NCBI RefSeq assembly: GCF_000340215.1
Contig: NW_006921532.1
Span: forward strand, 2,335,337-2,399,336
Length of the DNA: 64,000 nt
Direction: 5' to 3'
Origin: Pseudocercospora fijiensis CIRAD86
Taxonomy: Eukaryota > Ascomycota > Dothideomycetes > Mycosphaerellales > Mycosphaerellaceae
In this document: piece after piece, positions 19,650 to 31,500 of the stretch
Numbering within the stretch: position 1 is the first letter of the stretch
Layout: every line of letters begins with the position of its first letter
The notes under the pieces: generated by a model
Seen by the model: only the letters and a program-made list of their open reading frames with translations
Databases searched by the model: none
What the model was told of the DNA's origin: nothing
Translations under genes and position numbers: made by a program

Positions 19650-21725
19650 ACATTTCTCGCAGCTGCCCATAACTCTACGGTACACTCGCGTGGCGAGACC
19701 TCGAGAACCCACTCGAAGAGCTTGGAGCATACCCATGCAGCGGACGGATAGCCCAAACGAGGACGCAAATTGAAATTTCTCAAACATTTTCCTTGCTTGC
19801 CGCAGGAGTAGGCCGCTCATAACTCTGGAGTAGACCTGCTCATAGAAGCCTTTCGAACTAACCAGCAGGCCTCAGAGCATACCTATACGAAGAGAAGGCT
19901 CGGAAAGCCTCATGAAAATATTGGCAGAAACCTCCACAACGTCCACGGAGGGCTTAGAGCTTAGATCCCGCCTGTGTAGCGGAGCGGGAGGTCTAAGATT
20001 GCCGAGAGAGCGACAAATCTGGCTCAAAACATGTCGCGAAACGCAGCATCTCAAAGCCGAACGAGGGATTCAACTGCCTCAACTCCGTCCCGCAAGAAGC
20101 GCGTAGAGACACCTCTACTGTTGAAGCATGCGTTGAATGGCGCAGAGATGAATGAAATGGCTCGGGACACAAGCGCCAAGCTTGAGAGGAATCTGCCAGG
20201 CGCTGCAACTCCGCCCTAGACCGCTTAGCAGAAGACTTGAGAACCTATCCGAAAAGCGGAGAGACACCTACCACAGCGGAAGCAATAGACGGTAATGGCC
20301 CGAACCCAGGGCATCATGCCTCGATACATCTGCCACGCAGAGTCTGCAAGACCCAACAACTCCACTCTAAATCGTCAATAGAAGCCTCAGGGATTAACTC
20401 GAAGGGCTTCGATGTACCTACCCAGTAGAAGCAGAGGGTTGAATCAGCCCAAAGTCAGGGGACCATGCCTAAACTCATCTGCCATGCAGAGCCAACTTGA
20501 CGCAACAACTCCAACCTCGACCCGTCAGTAGAAGCCTTGAAAGCCAACGCGGAGGGCGTCGAGACACCCGTGTGGCGGAAGCAGAGCATTGAAATAGTCG
20601 AAATCCAGGGTATCAATCCCAAATTAACCGGCCATGTAGAGCCTGCGACGTGCAATGCCTCCGGCGCAGACATATTAGCAGCAGACTCGAGAACGTACGC
20701 GGAGGGCTTCGAGGCCCCTATGCCGCGGAAGTATAGATCAAATAGCCAAAGTGTCAGACAAACTTGACGGAAAGTAACAGTTTCATTTCCCTATCACATG
20801 CAAAATCTTTTTAGTTTTCTTACCAAAAGAGGAAGCGAGCTGCCCACAACTCCACCCTCTTCCTGTCAGCAGAGACCTCGAGAACCAACCCGAAGGGCTC
20901 AGAGGGCACGTATACAGTGGAGGCGATGCAGATTTTGAGCCTGATTCACGATTTTAAAGGAGGGTTAGGTAATATACGGGGCACCCAGCTCCGCTACCCC
21001 AACCGAGTAGAGCCCTTACAAACTAATACGGAGGGCGTCGGCCTATCCTATGCTGCGGAAGCGATGCAGATTTTGTGCCTAATTTACGATTTCAAGAGAA
21101 ATCTATATATCTTACGCGGCGCTTAGCTCCGCTTATCTCAACGGAGTAGAGCACCCTACAAAGTAAAACGGAGAGCGTCGAGAAATCAATCCTATACTAC
21201 GGGAGCGATTAAGCTAAACCTATGATTTTTAAGAGAAGTCGAGGTCTCTTAAGTCCGCCATCTCTATAGAGTAGAGCCCTTATAAACTAACACCGAGAGC
21301 GTAGAGACATCCTATACTATAGAAGCGATTAAGCTAAATCTATAATTGCAAGAGAGGTCTATATATCTCACGTCGGCACTCAGCTCCGCCATCTCTATAG
21401 AATAGATACCTTACAAACCAACATCGAAAGCGTCAAGAAATCCCACGCAGTGGAAGCAACGCAGGTTTTGTAAGTCAAAATCCGTGAAACTTCAAGAGAC
21501 ACGCAGGTATCTCACTCAGCACTCAGCTCCGCCACATCTACGGATCAAACACCTCACAGACTAACACGAAGAGCTTAGAAAGCGCCATACAGCGGGAAAA
21601 AAAAGCAGAGAGACTTGATTGAACGGCTGAAAGTGATGTGCCCAAACTGAGGGCGCCAAAAAGCCCAATCATATGCAGAAACTACTCAGTCTTCCTAGAA
21701 AATGAGGAAGCGAGCTTCCCCAAGA
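19650..21725. repeat. Diverged tandem array, 13-14 units of about 125-150 bp, running into a gene 3' end
   Basis: A recurring unit carries CAACTCC, AGAAGCC or AGACCTCGAGAACC, then GGAGGGCGTCGAGAC-type text, then GCGGAAGC, and in later copies GATGCAGATTTTG. Landmarks occur near 19697, 19845, 19925, 20085, 20229, 20377, 20530, 20683, 20872, 21008, 21148, 21276, 21405 and 21547, so spacing is mostly 125-150. Copies between ~21000 and 21430 are TA-rich as if touched by RIP. The stretch 20800-20855 resembles 21667-21722, which includes the last codons of the minus-strand gene ending at 21682. Frames are broken throughout, so the array is not coding now. Confidence 0.75.
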
Positions 21726-23594
21726 AGCTCACTTTTGGCGTCATCTGACTGCCACTCCTTCCCTTCTCGGCCTTGTCCACGCTGGCCCTGCCCGCCACTG
21801 CCACCTCCCCCTTCTCCCCCTCCCCCTCCCCCTCCCCACCCTGCCCCACAATCCTGGGCACACTCACCCCCTCCTCCTGCACCTCCCCCAAGGTGAATTC
21901 GATGCTCTCTCGCTGGGAGAGGCGTTTGTTGCCGCCGGCGACCACGTAGCGCTGCTGGGTCGCACGGGGCGGGCTGTTGAAGGGGAGCGGTGGGAGCAGC
22001 TCCGCTTCCGTCGGCTGGGCTGGGCTGGCAGGCCGGGTTCCGTACGAGAAGCTCTGTGTCGCTTGGCCGGTGGAGTTGAGAGGGCGCGGCTGCTGCGTGG
22101 TGGTCGTCGTCGTCGGGAAGGGAGGGAACCTGCCGCCGGTCTCCCTCTCACCGTACAGTCCCAGCGGGTAGATGTCCTTGGCGGTGCGAGCTGCTGGACG
22201 TAGAGATACCAGGCCGTCTGGCACGTTGTGGAGGTTCTGGATCGTAGTTGAACGGCCTCTGTATGGCTCGGGGCGCGACAAACCACGGCGGCGATTGGTG
22301 GCGTCGGTCAGGAATTGGACAGCTTGGCGCATGTGAGGACGTCCTTTGCCGACGGCTGCGGTGGCGACTTCAAGCTGCGCGACTTCGTTGGTGGGAGCGT
22401 CGAAAAGGTTTCTTGAGGTCTGCTGGTGCGCGGCATATCTGCGTCTGAATTGGCACTGGCACTCCCCGACTCCGTATTCGCATGCCACTTTGCAGTGACA
22501 GTCGTCGCTGCATGTGCATGGCGGGTACTGGGGAGCGGAGTCATCTTCATCATGAGCTGGTGCTTGTACGTTGGTCTCCGCTTGCGCCGGCTGCTGTTGT
22601 TGCTCGATTGGAGCGAGCCCCGACTGCTGCTCTTGCTCCTCTTGCTGCTCTTGCTGTTGATGGATGGAAACTCGACTCTGGCGCCACACTTCGATGTTGA
22701 GCTGCGGGCAAGCCATCTCGATCTTTGGCGCGTATTCTGCCCATAGAATATTCATGACTTCTTCTGACGTCTTACTCGCCATGTCATACATGCCTCGCGA
22801 ACGCTCAAGGATGCGATTTCTCTCGGCAGCGGATTTGGCCTCCCATTCCTCTATGAAGGCCTTCTCCTGTTCCTGCTCGCCGAGGTCGAGACGATCTAGG
22901 TCAGCATATGACTTGGTGCGCACTACGGTCTCCAGAGGTCCCAACAGGCGATGGTCCGTAAGCAGTACCCAGAACTCTTCGAGCAGCTCGCCGAGGTCTC
23001 TCATCGTGAATGGATCATTGATGTGCTCGCAGTCTCTGCCGTAGTTGTGGAGCTGGACAGTGCTGTTGGGATGCCTCGATAGGTGGTCCTCAACATCAGC
23101 TTGAAGTCTGCGAATGTCGGCGATGATTGCATAGTAGAGGCAGTCGAAGTAGTAGATCCCGACCATCTTCACTGGTGCTAGGCGTTTCATGTTCATGGCC
23201 TCTTGAACATTCGACGGTGCGCGGCACCTGTGTATAGCGCAGATGAAGTACAGAAGTATGTTCCTGCCCGAGTGCATCTGTTGGGATTAGCAGTGATGGT
23301 AGTTGATCGGGAGAGGGCATGACTTACTCGAGTCTGAAAGCGATAGGCGAGCTTCTGGTGACCGTAGAGTGTAATTGCGATGCGACGTAAACTCCGCTGA
23401 ATCTCCACATTGCTGAAGCCATCGTGCCACTGCTCCAGCTTCTTGAGGGCATCTGCGGGCGTCACTGTGTTCTTGAAAGCTATCAGTTCGTAAGGCGACG
23501 AGGGCGCCACCCCCGTCTCCTGTTGATCGTGCCCAAAAGTTGGATCGTCCATTCCTCCACAGCCTTGTGCTATTGTATAGCGTTGACCTACCAC
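21682..23594 (-). CDS. Unknown fungal protein with Gln-rich and Cys-rich middle segments
   Basis: The model is complement(join(21682..23277,23328..23594)), with one 50-nt GT..AG intron joining YRFQTR to MHSGRNILLYFICAIH. The length is 620 aa from 23594, or 606 aa from the ATG at 23552 (MDDPTFGHDQQETG), and the start is undecided. The N-terminal half (~1-290) is a globular, acidic-basic helical region with a LGELLEEFWVLLTDHRLLGP stretch. A Gln/Glu-rich run (HQQQEQQEEQEQQ) follows, then a Cys cluster (CTCSDDCHCKVACEYGVGECQC) that could bind metal. The Pro/Ser/Thr-rich tail ends SSFSRKTE. I do not recognise the family. The end of the gene lies inside the tandem array that continues downstream of its stop, so the C-terminus may derive from repeat sequence. 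Confidence 0.75.
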
Positions 23595-24942
23595 GGCGCG
23601 CTATGCGCTGATATGTATGCGCTGATATGTATGCGCTGATATGACAAGAGCGACGTGAGCGCCGTGTCTTGTCGGTAATGGTCGATGGCCGTCGTAGGCG
23701 GCGTGAGTCGCAGCACTGGTAGAGGGGTTGTTGAGACTGCTGTCACCAGGTTGCGGACACTGTGTCGCTGTCGAAGTGGTGGAAAAGTCGAGAAGAGTTC
23801 ACGGTCAGAAGGTGAGCTTCGACCTTGATTGGGCCGTTGAAGCTGCATGTTACACAACACTTGCTTCACGCTCCAACGGCGAGGGGCACGGCAGGCAGGC
23901 CATGAAGCAGGTCGCCAGCCTGGGGTGGTTCTTCCTTTTCGCTGCGGACATGATGGGAATGATTGTTGGCGTCGTGCCATGTACTGCACTCCGAAGGACG
24001 CGAAGAGGGACAGGCGCGGCGTACTGCACTGCGAAGGATCAGGAGAAGGACAGGCGGCATCTCCATCCATGCAAGGCTGTGGCGCTATGCGTGCCCGCCG
24101 ATTGGCAAGCCTACATGTAGTAATCTAGACCATAGCAAGGCTCCGAGCGAAAGGACAAATTTCGATCCTGGCGATATGCCCGTCCATCGTTCTGCTTGCA
24201 ATCGCATCTGTTCTGAGCTTGAGGCCGCATCTGTATGCAATCATGATGCACGACCGTTGGGTCTCTTGCCAGCTTCTGCATCTCCTAGCAACGCGAAGAT
24301 TCTGTCTTGTGGTCTGCGTGCGGAGCTGCGCCCACAGAATGCTCCCATCAGTCATCATCGTTCAGACGCGCATGTGTCACGTTCTCCCCGTCGTCCGCGG
24401 TCATCGTGTTTGTCGTGAAGCTGAAGCGTGAGAGCGCAAGCCAGATGAAGTTGGCAGCAGCGCGCCAAGCCTTCACGATGCCAAGCAATCACGCGACATG
24501 CGTAACTGCCTCATGGTCATGCAACCAACAACAACCAGTGCACATGATATGCATGTGATGAAGTCAAATCAATTCCCGCTATGTAGAACGTGAGAATCTA
24601 TAAAATCCGCGTAGTGATGCCCCGTCGTATGTGTCTGAACGCGCTTGGCATGGAAGTCATTCGTACGCTATACATTGTCTCACATCCATCTCTCGATTTC
24701 CAAGCATATTGCACACAGAACGAACGCTCGTAAGCGTCCTCCTTCGAATCAAACGACACATTCCGAACACATTGGATATAAGCGAGTGAATCGATAATAC
24801 GAATCACGACCTCCTGGTCGGCCCGTGCCCAAAGCGTTCGCCTTCAAACGCCGCGCTTCAAAAGAGGTTGAGAATAAATGCTCTCGTCACAAGATGGGCG
24901 TGTGGATGCGAGCTCGCCGAAAGAGCCCACGGTTTTTCCCAT
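23595..24942. other. Intergenic region with small local duplications, no gene seen
   Basis: A 14-bp unit (TATGCGCTGATATG) is repeated three times at 23602-23643, just upstream of the unknown gene. A ~40-bp duplication (GTACTGCACT..GAAGGA..GGACAGGCG) lies at ~23980-24060. Several ORFs (23588-24070 minus, 23963-24418 plus) overlap antisense and show no motif. Confidence 0.55.
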
Positions 24943-27544
24943 CTAGCCCTTGAGGTTGAACGAGAATTCGCTGGCGCTGGCGCTCGTCAAACGGTCGGTC
25001 TCAGCTTTACGCTCGCGACTCCTTGCTGCTGGACTGGCCATTCCGCTGACGGCCTGACTTCCTGGTCTGTGCAAGTATTCCGGCGGTTTGGCAGCGCCGG
25101 CTCGTCGTTCATTTTGCTTGTCGAAGGAGTTGGGGTTCTTGCTCCGTTCTCCTGAGTGAGAAGCATCCCACTCTTTGCCCCCAATGATCGACGCAACTGG
25201 CGGTGCTTGCCTAAATCGTCGCCCAGGTGTGGTGCCAGTCATTGCGCCTTCTTCGTCGACGAGGACGATCATCCAAACACCCACAGCACCAGAATGGCCA
25301 AGCAGAGGCGTGCAGTGAATCCACCGTGGACGGCCTTCTCCTTCGCCATCGTCATCAGGTCGAGACAGCCATCGAACCTTGGCTGTTACGCCTCGTCCTT
25401 CAGCGAGCGCTGCTCCAAGATCGGCGCGCACTCGACTGCTGCCGCCAATTCGATTCAAGAATGGCGACTGCAGAATGCCAGGCACACGAAGTGATGGAGA
25501 TGTGAAGAGGATGCGGAGCGATGGTGCCGGCCGGATCAAGAGATACTAGAATGAGTCAGAACGAGCAACACTTCACAGTCTCACAAAAGCTTACGTGTTG
25601 GTAAACGCCCTCGAGCTTACCATTGAGGCGCTCCTTGATGGCGGAAGCAGCGCTCACTGATGGCAACGAGTGTCTCTCTTGGTCCAACAGTTCTCCGCTC
25701 GGATCCTTGAGGACCAGTCGCGGCTGATTACGCACACTTTCTTTATCGCTATCATCGACGTATTCCTTGTGCATCCTTCCCCCGAATCTGCGGACAGTGT
25801 CAAGTTCGGCTCCATTGAACATCTCGCTGAGTTCTTGGAATTCGTCTTTACGCTGGCTTTCCTCACCGTCATACCCATTGGCGTATTTGGCGTTTTGTGT
25901 CTTCTCTACCAATCTGGCGAGTCCTTCCATTTCGCTGCAGTCCTTGATCAGTCCAGAGACATCGACCTGCGCACCGATGAAATATCTGACATTGCCGCGG
26001 CTGTCCAGCAGGGGCGCAATCATGAGTAGATTCATGAAAGGACTGCCGTCTCGTCGATAGTTGAGGAAGACTTCTGTGTGTTCCCTTCCGGCTGCTGTAG
26101 CCATCGCCAGTCGCCTGACAGAATGTGGATTTGTCCTTGGGCCTTGCAAGAAACGACAGTTCCTTCCCATTGTGTAGTTCATGCCGTACTGAGTGGTTCT
26201 TGTGAATTCTTCAGAAGCAAAAACGATGGGGTTGTCCGTGCGACTTGGGTCTGTCAAGCAAAATACTTCTGCCAGACCTTCACTTGCTTCCCGAAGATGA
26301 GGCGCTAGCGTGCCCGTGATTCTCCTTTGAACGCTGACACTGACGACTTGTACCCATGTATGTGCCACATATGCAGGCAGATCTTCTTGTACCAAGACTT
26401 CAAAAGCCCGATTCGCCTTTTCTTCCAGTGTGCTGTTGTTGGTTGGTTTCACGATTTCTTCTGTGAATTCTTGTCCTTTGATGGGCTCCAGTGCTTCGGT
26501 GATTGCATTGGCATAACTGATCGCGCGAAGCGCCTTTAGGGCATCGAGATAATATATCAAGATCGGAATGCTTTGTGGTCGGTGTGAGTTCAGGAAGCCT
26601 GTGAATTTGAGCAGAAGCTTCGGGTCTTCAAACACGGTCCGAAGATGCTCAGCGCTGAACAGTTGATCGGAACGCTGCTCGAGCGCATACAGTCCCACCT
26701 CCTGATCTCCTTGAGAAGGTACGACTAGATCCCACGAGGCTGGATCGTCTTCCATCACTGGTTCCAGGTATGTCGCGTCTCCGTTTTCGTGGCCTTTGCT
26801 CTGCAACGGTGGTAACGTGTGGACTGAGGTCGCCGCAGTCTCGTTCGAGAAGACGGAACCACGGCTACTGCGCGCACCCGGGTCGTATGGACTGTCCTGT
26901 TCATCGGCTTCCTCTGGCGATGGCGGCGCCGACACCTGACACTGATCACGATTGGCAGAAGAGCGAGTTGGTGTAGGTTCTTGTGGGACGAGGGGTTGAA
27001 AAGTCTGGCGGGCCCTGGTACTGCTACTGTCGGCCTGTTAGTGATTTAATAACTCGCAATATAGATTGCGCCACCTTCCATGCTGTGTATGGGGCCCGTA
27101 CCTGGTACGTGTAGGGATGTGAAAGCCATGCTTGCCAAAGTCTGCGGGAGAGGCTGTCTGTTCCGTGCCATTATCCGTTCCGGTGAGATCAGGTAAAGTC
27201 GGTTGCGCTGAGTCGTGTGGTTCGTGGATGCTCTTCGTTCGGTGTGCTGTAGTGTCTGAATTGGTTTGCTGCCGTCTCGCACTGTAAGGCTTCGCGAAGT
27301 CGTCGTGTTGCGAATCGATGGGAACATGGCCATTGGCAGTCGGCACATGGATGGCAGTGTCAACTCTGTTCATTTTCGTTCGATCTCGTGAAGTACTGTG
27401 CGGGCGCTCTGTGATGTTCTCGTTGTCGATCGCGCGCAATTCGCGGCGGCCATTAAAGGATTGATGAGGGTACTGTGAAGCAGGGTAATCGTAAGTGGGG
27501 CTGAACGCTTTGAAGCGCAGCTCGCGAATGCCCTGAAGAGACAT
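24943..27544 (-). CDS. RGS-LOV blue-light photoreceptor (BcLOV4-like)
   Basis: The model is complement(join(24943..25545,25595..27026,27102..27544)), about 825 aa; the first acceptor could be 27020 instead of 27026. The start ATG at 27544 (MSLQGIREL) is the first in frame. After a disordered N-terminus, residues ~268-378 resemble an RGS domain (DPKLLLKFTGFLNSHRPQSI, then ISYANAI). Residues ~403-513 are a LOV domain with the flavin-binding hallmark GRNCRFLQG; the Cys near residue 438 would form the light-induced flavin adduct. A further ~300 residues follow, including a second conserved block after exon 3 begins (LLIRPAPSLRILFTSPSLR, VRWLSRPDDD). RGS-LOV proteins of fungi such as Botrytis BcLOV4 bind membrane lipids on blue illumination. 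That property is established for that family and inferred here. Confidence 0.88.
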
Positions 27545-28108
27545 TGCGACTGGCTTGTAGGAAGTGTCTCGGTGTCTCAGGATGCTCGAATGCAAGGTAC
27601 GAAGCGAAATCGAAGGAGGCCGTGCCGGATGTGATGGACGGAAAGTCTATTGCATCTCAGAAGCAAAGGAATGGGGCGAGGCCACGTGTGCACGTGCGTG
27701 CGGTGCGCAAGAGAGGAGGATTACGATATGGCAAACACTGGCGAGTATGTGGTAGCGAGTGGAGGCTGGATGGATGCGCGCGAGCGAGACGTGAGGCATA
27801 TAATAATGATGATGGAGAGAGGAAGAAACATTCTGTGACGTACCAGCCTGTACACAGGCGCCATGCTTGTTCCTGAATCGCTGGCAGGGCGAGCAGCTCT
27901 CTGCAAGGATATCGCCTGCACGAGGCGACCGAATCCAGAAATTGCAGAGTCACGCTTGGAGAGGGCAGAGGAGCCGCTGTTCTGCCTGGACATTGACGCC
28001 GACTGGGAGGCGGAGGCCAGAATCAACGGCTGCGGCACCACTTGCGAGCTGACCGAGGCGCGTGAAGCGTGCATCCAGACATGGACGGTGGTGCTGGAGG
28101 GGTGCGGT

Positions 28109-28200
28109 ATGCGTGTGCGTGTGCGTGTGCGTGTGCGTGTGCGTGTGCGGGCGAGGGCGAGGGCGAGGGCGAGGGCGAGGGCGAGGGCGGCGAGGGCGAG
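28109..28200. repeat. (GTGCGT)n followed by (GAGGGC)n microsatellites
   Basis: About six copies of GTGCGT (28109-28149) are followed by about eight of GAGGGC/GAGGGCG (28150-28200). Confidence 0.9.
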
Positions 28201-28346
28201 GCCGACAGAACGGCTGCGCGCGTGCTCTGCAGCCCCGTCATATACCTACAGTCTCAGTCTCGACCGCTGCGACTGCGACTGCCTTCATGATGATGGGCAA
28301 CGGCGCCAAACTCCCTCCTTGCCCGTGCAGTGTGCCCGCACCCATG

Positions 28347-28386
28347 TGCATCGCATCGCATCGCATCGCATCGCATCGCATCGCAC
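28347..28386. repeat. (GCATC)n pentanucleotide microsatellite
   Basis: Seven consecutive GCATC units. Confidence 0.9.
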
Positions 28387-28569
28387 GCGTATGCGCTTGG
28401 ACCGGTCCCGTCCACAGCCAACGCTGCTTTTTGTGATGATGAAGGCCGGACCAACCGCATGCACGACCGCGCGTGGAGCGAAGGAGTCGCGCGCTGAGAG
28501 AGTTTGGGCTACAGTACACAATGAACGGGAGATGGTGTTGATTGGCGCTGATGCTCATTGGATTACTGC

Positions 28570-31500
28570 TGTATGTCAGGAAATTTAGTGAGTTTTAGCT
28601 GAACCTAGAGCGGAGTCAGGGACACAGTCTTTTACTAGCGATTACTAGGCAACAAGCCACCCGCAATCCTCCAGTTTAGTGGCGTTTGGAACCACTCGGG
28701 TTAGTAACGATTTAGGTTAAGAAGGGCGCCTCTCTCGAGCCTATCGGCTGTCGGAAGTAGCTATTTTACAGTAGAAGAGACTATTATAGAAGCGGCTATT
28801 TTGCAGTAGAAGAGACTATTATAGAAGCGGCTATTTTGCAGTAGATAAGACTATTATATAGACTAAGATTAAATATACTATTATTGCTATAGAATCGCTA
28901 TAAAATTACTTTCTTCTACGACTATAGCGGAAGGCTTGCTCTCGCTAATTGCTATCTCTTCGACCTCGTTATTATTATTGCTTAGTACGTAGTCTACGAG
29001 TTATTATTAACTTACTACTACTAGCGGTTAACTAGCGGTTACTATATATCCTTATACCTCTTATTTCTCGTCTAACTCGCTCGTTACTAGGCAAGTTATT
29101 AGCGGCGTCGTCGTCCGAGTCGTCTGTTATCTAGCTAGTTAATCGCCTAGCGGCTCGCTCGATATCGTCTTCCTTTATATAGTCTATTATTATCTTAATA
29201 AGGTCGTCGTCTACGTTATAGAAGATAAGAAGCTCGAAGAAGGAAGAGAGGCCTTTATCGGCGAAGCAATAGTCGTCTATAGCGTAGCCGTTAACCTCTT
29301 AAATACCGTATATATAGACCTATAATAGCTTACCCTAATACTAGTAGTTAGTTAAATAGCGAAGGCCTAGCGGCGTAGGTAGACCTCGTACTATTATATC
29401 CCCTATTAAATCTACCTCTTTAACGTCGTCTATATCGAGCGGTTATAAGGACTATATATCTAATATTGTCTCGCAGCGCGGTATATATAGTAGAAGAGGT
29501 AGAAGGCGCGGAAATAGCCTCGGAGTAAGGTCGCCTAGCGGAGGTAATATAAACATAGGTTATCGAATAGGTAACGACTAAACGCGCCGTTTTAGTAATA
29601 GTCGGAGGGTTATATTAGCATAGATATAATGCGTTTCCGGTGTTGTTAGTAGCAATCGAGGGCGAGTTAGTGTCGCTAGTTTAGAAGGTAGCTAAGTTGT
29701 CTACTATCGCTCGGTCTTACCTATAAATAGGACCTCTTATAGGTTAGCGATAAACTAGTTAATATTTAGTGCGTAGCAACTGTCTAAGAAGTCCTTTACC
29801 TTCCGTACGTAGAAGGCATAGAATAAGTCCTTTATAGAAGGGTTAATAGAAGGGTCGTCCTTTATCCGCTAGTACTTTAGATTTAGTATTTCTACGGCCT
29901 CCTTAAAGTGGCCTCGAAGGTCTCTTAATTGAGGTGTTTGTACTAAGGAAACGGCGTCTTCTTCGTAACCTTCGATTACGAGTTACTAAGTGTCGAGAAC
30001 GCGCTAGTATTCGTAAGCAAACATAACGTTAAGGCCTAGAAACAGCTCGATATATCGTCGCTATTATAGCTTACTAATTTCTAGTCTATTAAATAGGTAG
30101 TCTCGTAGAATATAGTAATAAGGTAGGCGGGTTTGAAACTATACGAGGCAGTTACAGCGAGCCGGAGTTATATAGTTATAACTGCGTAGTATGCCCTTAT
30201 ATATAGGCGCCGCCTTAGCTTCTAATTTAATAGCAATATCTACCTATTCTCGAAGGCGATCTTAAGCGGCCGGTAGTTATAGAGACTCGAAGCTTAGAAG
30301 GCCCTTTTAGTACTAATATTATATGCCTTTGCTAACCCTATAGCTAGCTAGTTGTGCCTTATAAGCTAGCCTGTCGTCTACCTTAAGAACCTCGAGAATT
30401 GTACTATATAGGTTATAGAACACGAGGTTCCGCTTGTTGCGGTTATACTTAATAGTATAGTAGTAACCCTTAAGAGGCGAAGTTGTCCTTATTTGCAGCA
30501 ACAATAGACTATAGAGCCGTGCCTAAGTAGCCCATTTCCGTAAAGTCTCGCTAGTCTAATTATAGCGTATATATTAGACCTTGTTCTGCTAGTCTATAGG
30601 CTTCTTCTCTCCTAACTACTCCTATATCTAATTTATATTAATAGTAACCTCTCCTACGCTGCGGGCGTAGTAGATTACGTAGTAGAATCGCTTTACAATC
30701 TCAGGATAATAGGCTTCTAGAAACGAGCGAAGGAAGGTCTCCTTAACGTAGCGCTAGTAGAGATAAATAAGCATAGGTCGCTCTTTAAAGGAGAGATTAA
30801 TAGCCGCCTGTTCTAAGGCCGAGTCGTCGGTTATAGCTGCAATAGCCTTCTAGTGCGGTAACTACGATTTAATAACTCGAAGTCCGGCTTCTACTAGCTT
30901 AGCTTTCTAAGATTCGAGCAGTATATATCCTACTAGCAACTAACACTCTAACCTATTACGAACATGTATAGTAAAAAGGCTCTAGCTAAGGTCGGTAGTC
31001 TTATAAGTTGCGTCTAGTAAGAACAACTATATAGCATATAAGTCGGTAATGTTTTAAATTTTTAAAGTTAGTAGTTAGAATAATAGAACGCAAGCTCGTA
31101 AGCTTAGTTATACGCCTACCTTCTATAGCAATAGCACTACTAATAACAACAACAACGATAGCTACACTTACATCTCCTGCCTCGCTATTTAATAATACTC
31201 GCTACTAGTCGGTTTAGAAGACGATACCGCGCTCTATCTTACCCTTTAGTTTCTTAGAAATCGCCTAGTATTAGAGCTCTTTGCTGTCTATATTATTATA
31301 AAGGCCTTTAAGTATAGCAGGAAGGTCGTCTAGCTAAATAGTCGCATTTCCTCGCTTAGTACTACGCACTTTCTTTAGGTTAGGCCTAATCTTCGACTAG
31401 GCGATAGTGCTAACCTTTATATACTGTCCGCTAATCTTACTAAACTCGTTCTTTAATAGGCTATTTTTAATAAAGTCTAGTACCTTAGCGACGTTAAATT

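Larger units (their letters stand above)
27545..28569. other. Upstream region of RGS-LOV gene with microsatellites
   Basis: No gene is seen. The plus ORF 27863-28588 and antisense ORFs are kept open by simple repeats. The right end abuts the inverted repeat of the Mutator-like element. Confidence 0.6.

Noticed and set aside
19650..21725. CRISPR-like array
   Set aside because: Units are 125-150 bp, diverged and without regular spacers, and the host is a fungus. It is a tandem repeat.
27863..28588. 241-aa plus-strand ORF
   Set aside because: Its length comes from GTGCGT and GAGGGC microsatellites that have no stop in several frames. No domain or splice pattern.
30319..30504. Separate small gene of 61 aa
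   Set aside because: It is a stop-free fragment of the RIP-mutated transposase, in another frame beside the relic.
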